From Paraburkholderia xenovorans LB400 (GTDB lineage Bacteria > Pseudomonadota > Gammaproteobacteria > Burkholderiales > Burkholderiaceae), in NCBI RefSeq assembly GCF_000013645.1, contig NC_007951.1, positions 4,340,001 through 4,404,000 on the forward strand: a stretch of DNA of 64,000 nt, given 5' to 3'. The stretch's first letter is position 1. Each line of letters starts with the position of its first letter. Shown here piece after piece: positions 18,089-30,290 of this stretch. The notes beneath the pieces are model-generated. The model was not told where the DNA came from, did not search any database, and was given only the letters and a program-made list of their open reading frames with translations. Position numbers and translations under genes: made by a program.

Positions 18089-20167
18089 TCAGACGCGCTC
18101 GACTTCGACGAGGCAGTCGTAAAAAGTCGCCGATCCGCCCAGATCGGTGAGCGCCTGGCTGGTGACCTGATTGGCGTTGCGGCCGTCCGGAGCAAGCTTC
18201 TTCCACCAGATCGACAGGCCCACCACGAGCCCCTCGCGTGCTTTATCGGTAACGCGGACGCGCGCCTGCATCGACCCGCGATCGTTAAAAATGCGCACCT
18301 GATCGCCGTCGACGATATCCCGCGATTGCGCGTCGGCCGGATGCATGTCGAGATGCGGCTCGCCTTCGGTCGAACGCAGACTTTCGATATTCACGAAGGT
18401 GCTGTTCAGGAAGTTGCGGGCGGGCGGCGAGATCATCGCCAGCGGATAACGGGCGGCAAGTTCCGGCGCGCCATCAGCGGATTCGTAGGGAGGCAGATAG
18501 TCCGGCAGTGGGTCGAGTCCCCGTTGCGCGAGGCGCTCGCTGTAGAACTCGCATTTGCCGGACGGCGTTTGGAACCCCCCTTCGGCGAAAGGCGCATCGG
18601 GCAGATTCAGCTTGGCCCAGCCGGTCTTCTTGAGGGTCTCCCAATCTACGCCTTCGAGCGTTCTGTCTTGCCAGCGAAACGCCGCCTGCGCGACGGTCTC
18701 GTCGCTCTCGAACAGCGCGGGCTCGTCGAGGCCCATATGACGCGCGATGCCGCGGAAAATCTCCGTGTTCGGAAGCGCTTCGCCGACCGGCGCGATTGCC
18801 GGCAGGTTGACCATGACGTGCGTGTGGCCGTACGACTTGTGCACGTCGAGGTGCTCGAGTTGAGTTGTCGCGGGCAGCAACAGATCGGCGTAGTCGGCTG
18901 TGTCGGTCTGGAAATGCTCGAGGACGATTGTGAACAGATCTTCGCGCGCGAAACCCGCGGCGACTCGCTCCGAATCTGGCGCGACAGCCACCGGATTCGA
19001 GTTGTAGACGACGATCGCTTCGACCTTGGGACCGAACGCCGCGTCGCCCTTGTGCAGCAGCGCGTCGCCGATCCCGTTCATGTTGATGACGCGGCTCGTC
19101 CTGGTCGGCCAACCCGGCATCAGGTCCGGACGCTGCAACGCATACGAGTCGACCGGCGCCCAGCCGCCCGACGACAGCAACACGCCCCCCGCTCTCTCGC
19201 GCCAAGCACCCGTGAGCGACGGCAGGCAAGCGATCGCGCGCACGGCATTGCCGCCGCCACGTACGCGTTGCAGGCCGTAGTTCATGCGGATCGCGGCCTT
19301 TCTGGTGCCACCGTAAAGTCGTGCGAGATCGACGATCACCCGTTCGTCAATACCGCAGATTTCCGCAGCGCGCGACGGCGGGTAGCTAAGCGCGCGGGCT
19401 TTCAGCGCTTCAAAACCTGACGTATGAGCTTCGATGTAAGCGTGATCGAGCAGATTTTCCCTGATCAACACGTTGATCATACCGAGCGCCAAAGCGCTGT
19501 CGGTGCCCGGTTTCAAAGCGATGTGCTGATGGCATTTTTCGGCCGTCAGCGAGCGGTACGGATCGATTGCGATCAGCCGTGCACCGCGGCGTTTGGCCTG
19601 TTGGGCGCGCGTCCAGAAATGGAGGTTCGACGCGATCGGATTCGAGCCCCAGATGAGGATGAGCTCGCTTTCGTCGAAAAACTCGGTGAGCATGCCGAGG
19701 CTCGCGCCGTAGGTGTACTTCAGCCCGGCTGTGCCGGCGGCCGCGCAAATCGTGCGATCCAGTTGCGAGGCGCCGAGCTTGTGGAAGAACCGTTGTGCAA
19801 TGCTGTCGCCCTGAATCAAGCCCATTGTGCCGGCATAGCTGTAAGGGAGGATTGCCTCCGGCGCGCGATGTGCAATTTCCGACAGGCGACGCGCCGCGAG
19901 CTGGAACGCCTCGTCCCAGCCGATCGGCTCAAAGCGCCCCTCGCCTTTGCGCCCGACACGCTTCATTGGCCGCGTCAGTCTCTGCGGATGATGCACGCGC
20001 TCCGCGTAGCGGCTGACCTTGGTGCACAGCGCGCCTTGCGTTGGAGGATGCTCGGGATCGGCGACGACCTTGATCGCCCGACCGGCCTCGACCGTCACGC
20101 GCATCGCGCAGGTGTCGGGGCAATCGTGCGGGCACACGGCGCGAGCGTGTTCAGTCGGAGCATTCAT
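18089..20167 (-). CDS. Molybdopterin-dependent oxidoreductase, DMSO-reductase family
   Basis: Bis-MGD molybdenum enzyme of unknown substrate. Residues 12, 16, 20 and 48 form a CxxxCxxxC-x27-C [4Fe-4S] motif at the N-terminus, followed by the molybdopterin domain; Cys141 in RTICAAAG is the likely Mo ligand. The C-terminal dinucleotide-binding domain begins near residue 590 (YPLAMISPPARNF). There is no Tat signal, so the enzyme is probably cytoplasmic. No electron-transfer, membrane-anchor or cofactor-insertion subunit is adjacent, so its redox partner is unknown. Nitrate reductase and formate dehydrogenase are unlikely because their extra subunits and characteristic motifs are missing. Confidence 0.85.
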   Translation of the reverse strand: MNAPTEHARAVCPHDCPDTCAMRVTVEAGRAIKVVADPEHPPTQGALCTKVSRYAERVHHPQRLTRPMKRVGRKGEGRFEPIGWDEAFQLAARRLSEIAHRAPEAILPYSYAGTMGLIQGDSIAQRFFHKLGASQLDRTICAAAGTAGLKYTYGASLGMLTEFFDESELILIWGSNPIASNLHFWTRAQQAKRRGARLIAIDPYRSLTAEKCHQHIALKPGTDSALALGMINVLIRENLLDHAYIEAHTSGFEALKARALSYPPSRAAEICGIDERVIVDLARLYGGTRKAAIRMNYGLQRVRGGGNAVRAIACLPSLTGAWRERAGGVLLSSGGWAPVDSYALQRPDLMPGWPTRTSRVINMNGIGDALLHKGDAAFGPKVEAIVVYNSNPVAVAPDSERVAAGFAREDLFTIVLEHFQTDTADYADLLLPATTQLEHLDVHKSYGHTHVMVNLPAIAPVGEALPNTEIFRGIARHMGLDEPALFESDETVAQAAFRWQDRTLEGVDWETLKKTGWAKLNLPDAPFAEGGFQTPSGKCEFYSERLAQRGLDPLPDYLPPYESADGAPELAARYPLAMISPPARNFLNSTFVNIESLRSTEGEPHLDMHPADAQSRDIVDGDQVRIFNDRGSMQARVRVTDKAREGLVVGLSIWWKKLAPDGRNANQVTSQALTDLGGSATFYDCLVEVERV

Positions 20168-20345
20168 CGGCGGTCCGTCGTGGGGAGCGGTAAAGCAATG
20201 GGAGATTCTATTACGTCAATTGCCGGTTAACCCGCACGGTCCCGCCAAAAACGCCTTCGGCGTAGAATCGATGATCACCGTGCCCGGGCCAGCGCGTTCC
20301 CGAGCGATTCCACGCAAGCCAGCACACACGCATCATCACTCCATC

Positions 20346-21542
20346 ATGAAACTGATTCCCGAAATCCAGGCCGCTCACGGCGAAATCCAGACCCTCCGAC
20401 GAACGATCCACGCCCATCCGGAACTGCGTTACGAAGAGACAGCGACAGCTGATCTGGTTGCGCGAACTCTTGAGTCGTGGGGTATCGAAACACACCGAGG
20501 ATTGGGCAAAACCGGCGTGGTTGGCGTATTAAAACGCGGCAATGGTTCACGCTCCATTGGTCTGCGTGCTGATATGGATGCGTTGCCGATACAGGAACTG
20601 AACAGCTTCGATCATCGGTCGAAAAACGACGGCAAGATGCACGCGTGCGGCCATGATGGACATACCGCGATGCTTCTGGGCGCCGCGCGGCACCTCGTCA
20701 AGCACGGCGAATTTGACGGCACGATCGTGTTTATCTTCCAACCCGCCGAAGAAGGCGGTGCCGGTGCGCAGGCCATGATCGACGACGGCCTGTTCGTGAA
20801 ATTTCCGGTCGACGCAGTGTTCGGCATCCATAACTGGCCGGGCATGGCGACGGGTCACTTCGGTGTGACCGAAGGTCCGATCATGGCATCGAGTAACGAA
20901 TTTCGCATTGAAATCAAAGGGGTGGGCTCGCACGCAGCGATGCCGCACAATGGTCACGACCCGGTGTTTACCGCCGTGCAGATTGCAAATGGATTACAAA
21001 GCATCATCACGCGGAATAAGAAACCGATCGACACGGCAGTACTGTCGGTCACTCAGATTCACGCTGGCGACGCGGTCAACGTGGTCCCGAACAATGCGTG
21101 GATCGCAGGCACGGTACGGACATTTACAATCGAGACCCTCGATCTGATCGAAGCGCGTATGCGTAAGATCGCAGAGAGCACTGCAGAAGCCTACGACTGC
21201 TCCGTCGATATTCAATTCCACCGAAACTATCCGCCAACGATCAACAGTAGTGAAGAGGCCCGCTTCGCGGCGACGGTCATGAAAGAGATTGTCGGTGCAG
21301 AAAATGTCGACGACGCAGTTGAGCCGACGATGGGCGCAGAGGATTTTTCCTTCATGCTGCTCGCTAAACCGGGCTGCTATGCCTTTCTGGGCAATGGAAA
21401 CGGCGGCCACCGGGATTCAGGCCACGGCGCGGGTCCGTGCATGCTGCATAACGCGAGCTATGACTTCAATGACGAGTTGTTGCCGATCGGCTCGACATAC
21501 TGGGTAAGGCTTGCCCAACGGTTCCTGGCGCAGGAGAAATAG
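20346..21542 (+). CDS. M20-family metal-dependent amidohydrolase (hippurate hydrolase-like)
   Basis: Cytoplasmic zinc/manganese hydrolase of the M20D (HipO/AbgA/IAA-amino acid hydrolase) group, which cleaves N-acyl amino acids. The 398-residue product has IHAHPELRYEE near residue 21, the metal ligands Cys101 and His103 in HACGHDGHTAM, Glu135-Glu136 in QPAEEGGAGA, and a dimerisation domain containing GVGSHAAMPHNG. The ATG at 20346 gives the family-normal N-terminus. The frame stays open further upstream but runs through the 5' end of the oppositely oriented oxidoreductase gene and does not look coding. The true substrate is not clear. Confidence 0.9.
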   Translation: MKLIPEIQAAHGEIQTLRRTIHAHPELRYEETATADLVARTLESWGIETHRGLGKTGVVGVLKRGNGSRSIGLRADMDALPIQELNSFDHRSKNDGKMHACGHDGHTAMLLGAARHLVKHGEFDGTIVFIFQPAEEGGAGAQAMIDDGLFVKFPVDAVFGIHNWPGMATGHFGVTEGPIMASSNEFRIEIKGVGSHAAMPHNGHDPVFTAVQIANGLQSIITRNKKPIDTAVLSVTQIHAGDAVNVVPNNAWIAGTVRTFTIETLDLIEARMRKIAESTAEAYDCSVDIQFHRNYPPTINSSEEARFAATVMKEIVGAENVDDAVEPTMGAEDFSFMLLAKPGCYAFLGNGNGGHRDSGHGAGPCMLHNASYDFNDELLPIGSTYWVRLAQRFLAQEK

Positions 21543-21695
21543 AATTCTTTCGAGGAGCCGTTTGATTTGGTGATTAGTTCGCCGTCTGGGCTCCCCTCGC
21601 TCTTTGGATTAGATGTCTTTCTCGGACTTCACTTGAACGCGAACGTACCTAAGTGAGGCTCAGGTCGCGGTGGTTTCGTGGCGTCCGGTAAACGC

Positions 21696-21727
21696 AGAAA
21701 CCCCACCTGTGTTGGGGTGGGGTTTCT
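21696..21727. terminator. rRNA operon terminator (and possible stop for the M20 gene)
   Basis: A perfect 12-bp stem (AGAAACCCCACC at 21696-21707 with its complement at 21716-21727, 8-base loop) lies 14 bases beyond the 5S 3' end on the minus strand. The run of T residues lies in the stem end (GGGGTTTCT). It also faces the M20 gene on the other strand. Confidence 0.85.
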
Positions 21728-21741
21728 GATGCTGCTTGGGA

Positions 21742-21857
21742 GCCTGACGATGACCTACTTTCACACGGGTAATCCGCACTATCATCGGCGTGGAGTCGTT
21801 TCACGGTCCTGTTCGGGATGGGAAGGGGTGGGACCGACTCGCTATGATCATCAGGCA
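21742..21857 (-). rRNA. rrf: 5S ribosomal RNA
   Basis: The minus strand reads TGCCTGATGATCATAGCGAG at the 5' end, then the universal 5S core CCCATCCCGAAC, and closes with a stretch complementary to the 5' end (CGTCAGGC). The span is 116 bases, normal for a betaproteobacterial 5S. Ends are set by the terminal helix and may be off by one or two bases. Confidence 0.95.
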
Positions 21858-22027
21858 TGACTGGTTGCCGCGCTGGATCTGGGGCCAGCGCGGCCAATCG
21901 GGAAGAAGTAGTTTCTGGTGATGCTCACCAGGGGTGGAGCGTGGGGTTGTGTTGTTTCTGCTGGCACAACACGGATCACTCAACCGTGCGTGTCCTGTTT
22001 CCCCCTGTGGGGGCAAGACACACCTGT

Positions 22028-24912
<2,885 letters not shown>

Positions 24913-25206
24913 CTATAACGGGTGTGTCTCTCGATACACACGCTACAGGTTGAGTATTCGTGTTGCGCCGTATTCCAAAGCAATCTTTCGATCACCTTTT
25001 CATACATTGATACAATCACAACCCTGATTCACCTACTCGCACACCCATCTCTAAGTATGCTTTCGTGAATCTCCTTACTACTTCTTCCTGATTGTTAAAG
25101 AACGACAGCCGATATCACGGTTGCTATAACCATGTATCACTCTGACTGGCTCAATCGCCAATGCACAACGCTCTGCTTCTCTCGCAGAACGCTACGCATT
25201 GAGGAT
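24913..25206 (-). other. tRNA-Ala to 23S spacer with boxA
   Basis: Spacer of 294 bases in the rRNA operon. On the minus strand it carries GTTCTTTAACAA (25103-25092), a near-perfect boxA antitermination motif, which would reload the Nus/antitermination complex before 23S. The 3' part contains the 5' arm of the 23S processing stem (24913-24926). A copy of the short motif ACAGCCGAT found in the 16S flanks also occurs near 25106. No coding sequence is supported. Confidence 0.75.
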
Positions 25207-25282
25207 TGGTGGAGGATGACGGGATCGAACCGACGACCCCCTGCTTGCAAAGCAGGTGCTCTCCCAGCTGAGCTAATCCCCC
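25207..25282 (-). tRNA. tRNA-Ala (anticodon TGC)
   Basis: 76 bases on the minus strand. The acceptor stem GGGGGAT pairs with ATCCTCC allowing one G-U. The D arm is GCTCAGCTGGGAGAGC, the anticodon loop CTTTGCAAG gives TGC, the T arm contains GTTCGATC, and CCA is encoded at the 3' end. It sits in the 16S-23S spacer after tRNA-Ile, the usual order. Confidence 0.97.
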
Positions 25283-25363
25283 AGTCATGCACACACCAGA
25301 TCCGCCCTGCCCCCTTCGGGGGTGGGATGCCCGTAAGCGCTAAAGCGCCAACGGTCATCGACA

Positions 25364-25440
25364 TGGTGGGTCTGGATGGATTCGAACCATCGACCCCCGC
25401 CTTATCAAGACGGTGCTCTAACCGGCTGAGCTACAGACCC
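25364..25440 (-). tRNA. tRNA-Ile (anticodon GAT)
   Basis: 77 bases on the minus strand, starting GGGTCTGTAGCTCAG, with anticodon loop CTTGATAAG (GAT), T arm GGTTCGAATCC and an encoded CCA. It lies between 16S and tRNA-Ala. Confidence 0.97.
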
Positions 25441-25472
25441 CTGAGTCTGTCTGCGTTTCTGTCTTCAATTTC

Positions 25473-25494
25473 ACAGCCGATAAGCGTGAGCGCT
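25473..25494 (-). promoter_or_regulatory. 3' arm of the 16S rRNA processing stem
   Basis: This stretch is complementary to the leader arm at about 27218-27239: twelve perfect pairs (ACAGCCGATAAG), then pairs interrupted only by wobbles. This is the classic position of the RNase III cleavage helix around 16S. Confidence 0.8.
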
Positions 25495-25518
25495 CAACGC
25501 TTGACACGTTAGCTCGGG

Positions 25519-27049
<1,531 letters not shown>

Positions 27050-27355
27050 AAACCTGTTACTGTTTTTCGGGCTCTTCCGAGCCCGGTCGCTCACTCAACG
27101 TACTGACGAATGATCCAACCATCTTGCGACAGTCAAACCTTCCTTTCATTACTGTGTGAGACCTGATACTTCCGCTTTACGGCAGATCCCGGAAGATCCG
27201 CCCCGCATCGCGCATCAAGCGCCCACACTTATCGGCTGTTAATTTTTAAAGATCGGGTCCGCATTCACCACCAAACCGCCACCGGAGAACCTCAACAACT
27301 CACACCACCGGTACCGCTTTGTTCTGCGTCGCTGCATCAGCAGCAGAGAAACGAG
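27050..27355 (-). other. rRNA operon leader with boxA-like motif
   Basis: Transcribed leader between the P2 start and 16S. On the minus strand it holds GATCTTTAAAAAT (27254-27242), a degenerate boxA. The 5' arm of the 16S processing stem (27239-27218) and a GGGCTC-TTCC-GAGCCC hairpin near 27068-27085 follow. No protein-coding region is supported. Confidence 0.7.
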
Positions 27356-27384
27356 ATTATGAAGAACTTTCGCTACGTCGTCAA
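27356..27384 (-). promoter_or_regulatory. rRNA operon promoter P2
   Basis: On the minus strand TTGACG (27384-27379) and CATAAT (27361-27356) are 17 bases apart. The sequence after the -10 (CTCGTTTCTC) resembles that after P1. It lies about 130 bases downstream of P1 and ahead of the boxA-like motif. Confidence 0.75.
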
Positions 27385-27487
27385 CAGGTTTTTCCAACTT
27401 TTCCAACCCGCCCACTTCGCTGAAAGCCTTGCCACTGCTGGCTCTCCCGCCTCCCGCGCCCCGTTGTCCGGAGCACGAAAGAGCGAG

Positions 27488-27516
27488 ATTCTAGCGAGCC
27501 GGACTCCGCCTTGCAA
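27488..27516 (-). promoter_or_regulatory. rRNA operon promoter P1
   Basis: On the minus strand TTGCAA (27516-27511) and TAGAAT (27493-27488) are 17 bases apart, with AT-rich sequence just upstream that could act as an UP element. It starts only about 20 bases past the paaF stop codon, so the UP region overlaps the end of that gene. I see no terminator between paaF and this promoter. Confidence 0.8.
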
Positions 27517-27536
27517 GCGTTATTTTGACAAGCGTA

Positions 27537-28313
27537 TTAACGATGTTTGAAAACCGGTTTGCGCTTCTCCACGAACGCGGCCATGCCTTCCTTCTGGTCT
27601 TCGGTAGCGAAGAGCGAATGGAACAGGCGGCGCTCGAAATGCACACCTTCCGCGAGCGTCGTCTCATAAGCACGATTAACCGATTCCTTCACCATCATCA
27701 CGGCCGGCAACGGGAATTCTGCGATCGTGGCAGCCGCGGCTACCGCCTCGTCAACCAGAGAAGCAGCCGGAATAACACGCGACACCAGGCCGGCACGCTC
27801 GGCTTCGGCGGCATCCATGAAACGCGCGGTCAGGCAAAGGTCCATTGCCTTCGCCTTGGAGACGGCGCGCGGCAACCGCTGCGTGCCTCCGGCACCCGGC
27901 ATGATGCCGAGCTTGATTTCCGGCTGACCGAACTTTGCCGTGTCGGCGGCAAAAATAATATCGCACATCATCGCCAATTCGCAGCCGCCGCCAAGCGCAA
28001 AGCCCGCCACCGCCGCAATGATCGGCTTGCGGATGGAGCGGACCGTTTCCCAGTTGCGGGTGATGTAGTCCCCCTTATAAACATCCATATAGGTATAAGT
28101 GGACATCATGCCGACGTCTGCACCGGCCGCGAACGCTTTCTCGCTGCCGGTCACCACGATCGCACCGATCGCGTCGTCGGCATCGAACTCGCGCAGCGCC
28201 GCGCCCAGTTCGTCCATCAATGCGTCGTTCAGCGCGTTCAGCGCCTTCGGTCGATTCAAAGTGACCAACCCGACCCGCCCCCGCGTCTCAACCAGAATAT
28301 TCTCGTAAGCCAT
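27537..28313 (-). CDS. paaF: Enoyl-CoA hydratase, probably 2,3-dehydroadipyl-CoA hydratase PaaF
   Basis: Crotonase-fold hydratase for the beta-oxidation-like end of phenylacetate breakdown. The 258-residue product has the oxyanion-hole segments FAAGADV (61-67) and FALGGGCE (105-112). It also has both catalytic glutamates, Glu112 and Glu132, twenty residues apart as in true hydratases. The ATG at 28313 follows a strong AGGAGGTG. It is divergent from paaN and shares a control region with it; the same neighbour order is known in Burkholderia paa loci. A general short-chain enoyl-CoA hydratase role cannot be excluded. Confidence 0.85.
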   Translation of the reverse strand: MAYENILVETRGRVGLVTLNRPKALNALNDALMDELGAALREFDADDAIGAIVVTGSEKAFAAGADVGMMSTYTYMDVYKGDYITRNWETVRSIRKPIIAAVAGFALGGGCELAMMCDIIFAADTAKFGQPEIKLGIMPGAGGTQRLPRAVSKAKAMDLCLTARFMDAAEAERAGLVSRVIPAASLVDEAVAAAATIAEFPLPAVMMVKESVNRAYETTLAEGVHFERRLFHSLFATEDQKEGMAAFVEKRKPVFKHR

Positions 28314-28388
28314 GCCACCTCCTAAGGGTAGAAACATCGCGCGCGAAAACACTTCGCGCGGCCATCCTAATAATGCTAACATTCCCCA

Positions 28389-28402
28389 ACCAACCGGTCG
28401 GT
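28389..28402. promoter_or_regulatory. Palindromic operator candidate in the paaF/paaN divergent region
   Basis: ACCAACC-GGTCGGT is a 14-bp inverted repeat with a single mismatch, in the 137-base gap between two divergent paa genes. On the minus strand its right edge overlaps a TTGACC that could be the paaF -35 box. The form fits a dimeric regulator such as the TetR-type PaaR that responds to phenylacetyl-CoA. No regulator gene is nearby. Confidence 0.55.
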
Positions 28403-28450
28403 CAATTATTAGACAGGCTTTCCCCAACGTACGAGCCAAGTCCCCCTGCC

Positions 28451-30151
28451 ATGACACATCCGCTATTCACCAAACACGAAGACACGCTGCAAAAGGCACT
28501 CGCCGCGATCGAAACGCGCGGCTACTGGAGCCCGTTCGTCGAAATGCCCAGTCCGAAAGTGTACGGGGAAACAGCTAACGCAGACGGCGAAGCCGCATTC
28601 AAAGCGCATCTCAACACGACGTTCCAGCTGGACCAACCGTCGACGGGCGAAACTGTCGGTGCCGAAGTCTCGCCGTTCGGATTCCCGCTCGGCGTGCGCT
28701 ACCCGAAATCCGCCCCCACCGCACTGATCGCGGCGGCCGCCGTTGCCCAGCGTGACTGGCGTGCGGCTGGTCCGCAGGCATGGATCGGCGTGTGCCTCGA
28801 GATTCTTGCCCGCGTGAATCGCGCCAGCTTCGAAATTGGTTACAGCGTGATGCACACAACCGGTCAGGCGTTCATGATGGCCTTCCAGGCCGGCGGCCCG
28901 CACGCACAAGACCGCGCACTGGAAGCCGTCGCGTACGCGTGGGACCAATTGCGCCGCATTCCCGGCGACGCCCACTGGGAAAAGCCGCAAGGCAAGAATC
29001 CGCCGCTCGCCATGCACAAGCATTACACCGTCGTGCCGCGCGGCACCGGCCTGGTACTCGGCTGCTGCACCTTCCCGACGTGGAACGGCTATCCGGGCCT
29101 CTTCGCCGACCTGGCCACAGGCAACACGGTCATCGTCAAGCCGCATCCGGGCGCAATCCTGCCGCTCGCCCTGACTGTACGCATTGCGCGCGATGTTCTG
29201 CGCGAAGCGGGTTTCGATCCGAACGTCATCACCTTGCTGGCCACCGAACCGAATGACGGCGCGCTCGTCCAGGAGCTGGCCCTGCGCCCGGAAATCAAGC
29301 TCATCGACTTCACGGGCAGCACGCAAAACGGCACGTGGCTCGAACGCAATGCGCACCAGGCGCAGGTTTACACCGAAAAAGCCGGCGTGAACCAGATCGT
29401 GATCGACTCGGTGGACGACATCAAAGCCGTTGCCCGCAATATCGCCTTCTCGCTCGCGCTGTACTCGGGCCAGATGTGCACCGCGCCGCAAAACATCTAT
29501 GTGCCGCGCGGCGGTATCCGCACCGCGGAAGGCACGCTCGGGTTTGACGAAGTCGCTCAAGCCATTGCCGCCGCCGTGCAAAAACTCGTCTCCGACCCGG
29601 CCCGCGCGGTCGAAATACTCGGCGCGATTCAGAACGAAGGTGTGGCGCAACGCATTGAGGAAGCCGCAAAATCCGGTCGGGTTCTCGTCGAGAGCCAGAC
29701 GCTCGAGCATCCCGCTTTTGCGGGCGCCCGCGTGCGCACGCCGCTCGTGGTTCAGCTGGATGCCGCGACCGACTACGCGCAGTTCACCAAAGAATGGTTC
29801 GGCCCGATCTCTTTCGTGATCGCGACGGACTCGACTGCGCAGTCGCTCGACCTCGCCGGCGCAATCGCTGCCGAACATGGCGCACTGACGTTGTCGGTCT
29901 ATAGCACGGACGAAGCGGTGCTCGAACAGGCGCACGAAGCATCCATTCGTGGTGGCGTGGCCTTGTCGATCAATCTGACGGGCGGTGTATTCGTCAATCA
30001 GTCGGCGGCCTTTTCGGACTTCCACGGCACGGGCGCGAATCCGGCAGCCAATGCCGCGCTGGCCGACGCGGCCTTCGTTGCGAATCGCTTCCGCGTAGTT
30101 CAAAGCCGCGTTCATGTTGAACCGAAAGCGGCGCCGGCGGTAGCTGGCTGA
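28451..30151 (+). CDS. paaN: Phenylacetate degradation aldehyde dehydrogenase PaaN
   Basis: Aldehyde dehydrogenase-fold enzyme of phenylacetate catabolism, thought to oxidise the semialdehyde formed after hydrolytic ring opening of oxepin-CoA. The 566-residue product is a stand-alone version without the MaoC-like hydratase half of E. coli PaaZ. The catalytic Cys is at about residue 343 in SGQMCTAPQN, and VKPHPGAILP and FTGSTQNG give the NAD-binding motifs. The ATG at 28451 is the first of a rightward series paaN-J-G-I-K. Some annotations of Burkholderia call this gene paaZ. Confidence 0.9.
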   Translation: MTHPLFTKHEDTLQKALAAIETRGYWSPFVEMPSPKVYGETANADGEAAFKAHLNTTFQLDQPSTGETVGAEVSPFGFPLGVRYPKSAPTALIAAAAVAQRDWRAAGPQAWIGVCLEILARVNRASFEIGYSVMHTTGQAFMMAFQAGGPHAQDRALEAVAYAWDQLRRIPGDAHWEKPQGKNPPLAMHKHYTVVPRGTGLVLGCCTFPTWNGYPGLFADLATGNTVIVKPHPGAILPLALTVRIARDVLREAGFDPNVITLLATEPNDGALVQELALRPEIKLIDFTGSTQNGTWLERNAHQAQVYTEKAGVNQIVIDSVDDIKAVARNIAFSLALYSGQMCTAPQNIYVPRGGIRTAEGTLGFDEVAQAIAAAVQKLVSDPARAVEILGAIQNEGVAQRIEEAAKSGRVLVESQTLEHPAFAGARVRTPLVVQLDAATDYAQFTKEWFGPISFVIATDSTAQSLDLAGAIAAEHGALTLSVYSTDEAVLEQAHEASIRGGVALSINLTGGVFVNQSAAFSDFHGTGANPAANAALADAAFVANRFRVVQSRVHVEPKAAPAVAG

Positions 30152-30152
30152 A

Positions 30153-30182
30153 TGGCATAAGACAAAGTGGCATAAGACAAAG
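30153..30182 (+). repeat. Two tandem copies of a 15-bp unit after paaN
   Basis: TGGCATAAGACAAAG occurs twice without any gap, starting two bases past the paaN stop codon. No function is known to me; it may be a replication slippage product in the spacer. Confidence 0.9.
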
Positions 30183-30248
30183 CACGGCTTCGTCCTATAC
30201 CGTTTGGCCGAATGGACCGGGCTGTGCGCTCCAACTAACATGAGACAT

Positions 30249-30273
30249 CGGATCGGCATTTCGCGCCGATCCG
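30249..30273 (+). other. Stem-loop ahead of the thiolase gene
   Basis: CGGATCGGC and GCCGATCCG form a perfect 9-bp stem with a 7-base loop, ending 17 bases before the thiolase ATG and just upstream of its AGGA site. There is no T-run, so it is not a typical terminator. It could be an RNA-stability or regulator element in the 139-base paaN-thiolase spacer. Confidence 0.6.
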
Positions 30274-30290
30274 CCCCAGCAGGAATCCCT

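Noticed and set aside
20019..20345. A longer start for the M20 amidohydrolase
   Set aside because: The extension overlaps the 5' end of the opposite oxidoreductase gene and does not resemble the family N-terminus.
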